A stretch of DNA of 7,536 nucleotides from Candidatus Omnitrophota bacterium (GTDB lineage Bacteria; Omnitrophota; Gorgyraeia; Tantalellales; Tantalellaceae), in the NCBI GenBank assembly GCA_018814505.1, contig JAHIZQ010000207.1:1-7536 (forward strand). The letters are read 5' to 3'. Below, piece after piece: positions 7,301 through 7,536 of the stretch (positions within the stretch are counted from its first letter, which is position 1; the number at the start of each line of letters is the position of its first letter). The position numbers were made by a program, and so were the translations under genes. The notes beneath the pieces are model-generated. The model ran no database searches. It was not told where the DNA came from and saw only the letters and a program-made list of their open reading frames with translations.

Positions 7301-7536
7301 GGCGTCAATAGCGTGAACCGTAATGACATTACTCTCACCGGCTGTCATTGCAGTATCCCCCGCGATTAAGAAATTGGTCGCCGTAACCGTAATAATGGAA
7401 CTTGAAGTTAACGCGCTTGTCGCGCCAAACTGTGACCCTATCGCGTCTAAACTTACATCTGAATCAGCATCTATGCTAAACCCTAACACTTTGCCATCAG
7501 ACCCCACTGGAAGTACCTGTTTTAAGTACAAACTCA
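4331..7536 (-). CDS. Large membrane-anchored Ig-like stalk protein, 5' end beyond window
   Basis: The frame is open to the right edge, so the true start and signal peptide are probably outside. Residue numbers here count from the codon at 7529-7531. In order: Ig-like/filamin-like modules (about 45-170, with AGESNVITVHAIDANTN at 64-80, and 175-280), a carboxypeptidase-regulatory-like beta module (281-345), a further beta-rich region (365-500), an Ala/Gln hendecad coiled coil (528-568), another Ig-like module (599-693), helical segments (700-825), a beta module with FKLKPKETKEVEIELKDIW (895-913), a helical stretch (915-1000), one transmembrane helix (about 1007-1028) followed by WRRQMK, and an acidic Glu-rich tail. 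Positive residues after the helix put the tail in the cytoplasm and the long chain outside the inner membrane. No catalytic motif is seen. It probably serves as an adhesin, stalk or scaffold. Similar module sets occur, as I recall, in uncultured Omnitrophota-like bacteria. Confidence 0.85.
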   Translation of the reverse strand, partial: SLYLKQVLPVGSDGKVLGFSIDADSDVSLDAIGSQFGATSALTSSSIITVTATNFLIAGDTAMTAGESNVITVHAIDANTNIDLDFDEDKTLVFSGAGISPDGLEDPTCTHYSGGDVDFGSATPTSFENGASTSTITMKLYKAETALIKAALSSDPVFGNMVTADAHGLSVVVSGSVAGKLAWGIVPITPTVANAAWKEFTVKVTDTYGNDTSSTPTVTVTPTGGSVSSGATSAVTAESGVATFINFAVTCANYPGSVTLVASAPDVDSTEASSAVTVDERYSVTINAKDYTSQGQLTNVTVNITDEDGVSVTGYPRTGNSPFTAQLLAGTYSLDFVKESYLEEIDERVAGVSDDGVDGTYDNTITWDVIVTSLAEATADYSVKSGFIYHQDNDSFDVRVWLERRGILITNDAVNKLGDVTVEIYGDTTEPPEATITIPAPASDNLTSGVFYKKITNATAAGGELTLTGGQMYFAKCFVNYGGSSGTGRSYQSGTTFEVTVSTIVREIAAELSTLSTDIQSQVSGVKTTVAAQAASTQAAVVAQAAATQAAVVTQAAATQAATAAQTERVLAITGTTSIPAQIAAVKSEVVNEVQPHIQSGILTRSGTVKGGAKVSIQYRTASSLAPIISVYNAKNVAKIDKQKMTESTIGQVGGTSLYTYPVTFSTGWGTGDFHVVCSESTAGTMDSITITVVDYDIDDVAGDVTSVLGLTAGMGDVDTIVSNLGTKMGILEAAISRLGGRMVAPAVTQAASTITPASAADMTNLHTKLSEVAAMIKDSSIVKGVGLEKMYEVSPEKQDDIGYIKNKTQELKAMMELNQKMVDNVANEPVIQTWYEYGSVILKAIIINPSETQGKDVPFKAYLPKEAKPEDVISRGELNIAYDTQQGSYYMFATFKLKPKETKEVEIELKDIWHIEAAEIEAVRMESTKVYRMLLGTEFSERAKFLLMEIEDKLDKIIERQKDVPTNPEVHISIYRENIKLMEEADLNLILLRSLLSQIKPVPLEITWKLIVGIVVFLGILSAGFYFTWRRQMKLAEVPSFEIEEIEEKSTESGSVGEGEDIKREE
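5828..5950 (-). repeat. 33-bp / 11-residue alanine-rich hendecad repeat inside the stalk protein
   Basis: The encoded segment (residues 528-568 of the visible chain) repeats every 11 residues: TVAAQAASTQA, AVVAQAAATQA, AVVTQAAATQA, then a decayed unit ending in AAQTER. Glutamines recur at 532, 543, 554, 565 and at 537, 548, 559, exactly 11 apart. The DNA repeats with a 33-base period and is more GC-rich than its surroundings. An 11-residue period fits three helical turns and is the hallmark of hendecad coiled coils, which wind slightly right-handed or run straight. The preceding helix (about 503-527) probably joins it, making a rod between two beta-rich parts. Confidence 0.85.

Overview
All supportable genes lie on the minus strand, so the window reads from its right end to its left. 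The layout is: a large secreted, membrane-anchored Ig-like protein (open at the right edge); a secreted zinc peptidase starting directly on its stop codon; a short repeat cluster; and part of an F-type ATP synthase operon in the order c, b-delta fusion, alpha, gamma. Gamma runs off the left edge. There is no tRNA, rRNA, CRISPR array, complete insertion sequence or gene-free stretch above 300 bases.

Organism: the DNA is AT-rich and clearly bacterial. Three traits suggest an uncultured Gram-negative lineage such as Omnitrophota or another PVC/Elusimicrobiota-like group: a divergent F-ATPase with b and delta fused, an Ig-like stalk protein with a C-terminal membrane anchor, and short GGGGTCAGACCCC-type palindromic repeats. 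This is inference from style and memory of similar proteins, not from a search.

Right half (3479-7536): the stalk protein has Ig-like modules, an alanine/glutamine-rich 11-residue (hendecad) repeat, further beta and helical modules, one transmembrane helix and an acidic tail. Its TAA is followed immediately by the ATG of a 283-residue signal-peptide-bearing gluzincin peptidase (HELTH, then WFDEG with 18 residues between the second His and the Glu). The two are very probably co-translated.

Middle (3397-3488): a 32-bp tandem repeat with 2.7 copies and a REP-like palindrome fills the space between the peptidase and atpE. It supplies the peptidase stop codon and reaches to within about 10 bases of the atpE start.

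Left half (1-3386): atpE, atpF-H fusion, atpA and atpG. The delta part keeps only its C-terminal domain, and alpha lacks the N-terminal segment that normally binds the delta N-terminal domain, so the stator top looks remodelled in a coordinated way. Subunit a (atpB), normally next to atpE, is absent from its usual place. Beta and epsilon are not in the window and may lie beyond the left edge. The intergenic gaps (142, 67 and 112 bp) are long for an atp operon. The one before gamma contains a small ORF with a good ribosome binding site whose stop overlaps the gamma ribosome binding site.
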